A stretch of 5,451 nucleotides of DNA from Lachnospiraceae bacterium (GTDB lineage: Bacteria; Bacillota; Clostridia; Lachnospirales; Lachnospiraceae). This document shows positions 5,349 to 5,451 of the stretch, piece by piece; positions within the stretch are counted from its first letter, which is position 1; each line of letters begins with the position of its first letter. The notes under the pieces are model-generated. The model made no database searches, was not told the origin of the DNA, and worked only from the letters and a program-made list of their open reading frames with translations. The translations under genes were made by a program, and so were the position numbers. The DNA lies in NCBI GenBank assembly GCA_016282215.1, contig JAEEKC010000279.1:1-5451 (forward strand), read 5' to 3'.

Positions 5349-5451
5349 ATGGCAATTTTAGCGGATTCTCACGTACATACCACTTTTTCCGGAGACGGAA
5401 AATCCACCATGGAGGAGCAAATTGAAAAAGCCATCGAGCTGGGGCTTCGAA
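5349..5451 (+). CDS. PHP-domain protein, probably histidinol-phosphatase (3' partial)
   Basis: Only the first 34 codons are in the window. They begin MAILADSHVHTTFSGDG and continue with a helix STMEEQIEKAIELGLR. The DSHVH motif (His8, His10) near the N-terminus is the first metal-binding signature of the PHP phosphoesterase superfamily. This spacing, with the following FSGDG and EE...A...GL pattern, is typical of the HisK/HisJ histidinol-phosphatases, which release phosphate from histidinol phosphate in histidine biosynthesis. Other PHP phosphoesterases start similarly, so the specific function is not certain. AGAGGA (5337-5342) places GAGG 7 bases before the ATG, a good ribosome binding site. 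The gene is divergent from aroF. Confidence 0.75.
   Translation, partial: MAILADSHVHTTFSGDGKSTMEEQIEKAIELGLR

Overview
The window looks like a chromosomal segment from a Lachnospiraceae-type member of the Clostridia. This is an inference from protein style: a sugar-binding-type (LacI-like) sensor fused to GGDEF, a PD-(D/E)XK 'Rpn' protein of the type common in that family, a Gram-positive style lipoprotein, sigma-A-like promoters and strong AGGAGG-type ribosome binding sites. No rRNA or tRNA gene is visible to settle the taxonomy.

Layout. Bases 1-2834 hold three co-directional genes. First is the C-terminal ~600 residues of a LacI-like sensor/GGDEF diguanylate cyclase whose 5' end lies outside the window. 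One base after its stop comes dtd (D-aminoacyl-tRNA deacylase), followed by a small lipoprotein of unknown function. Bases 2844-4093 form a distinct, more A+T-rich unit: a promoter, a ~150-nt leader and an rpn-family nuclease gene, bounded on both sides by the same 27-bp sequence containing a strong GC hairpin. Convergent to it, on the minus strand at 4116-5147, is a class I DAHP synthase (aroF) with its own promoter at 5262-5290. A PHP-domain (histidinol-phosphatase-like) gene starts divergently at 5349 and runs off the window.

The most interesting locus is the rpn gene. Inside it, at 3792-3801, is a 10-nt exact match to the consensus Shine-Dalgarno sequence, 8 nt ahead of an in-frame ATG at 3810. 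That start would yield a 77-residue C-terminal protein made largely of a coiled coil with 14-residue repeats. This is the gene-within-gene architecture reported for E. coli Rpn toxin-antitoxin/anti-phage proteins, in which a short C-terminal product (RpnS) blocks the full-length nuclease (RpnL). The flanking direct repeats suggest that the whole module was inserted into, or can be lost from, the terminator between the lipoprotein gene and aroF.

The remaining genes look like ordinary housekeeping or signalling functions: c-di-GMP signalling, tRNA proofreading, entry into the shikimate pathway and probably histidine biosynthesis.
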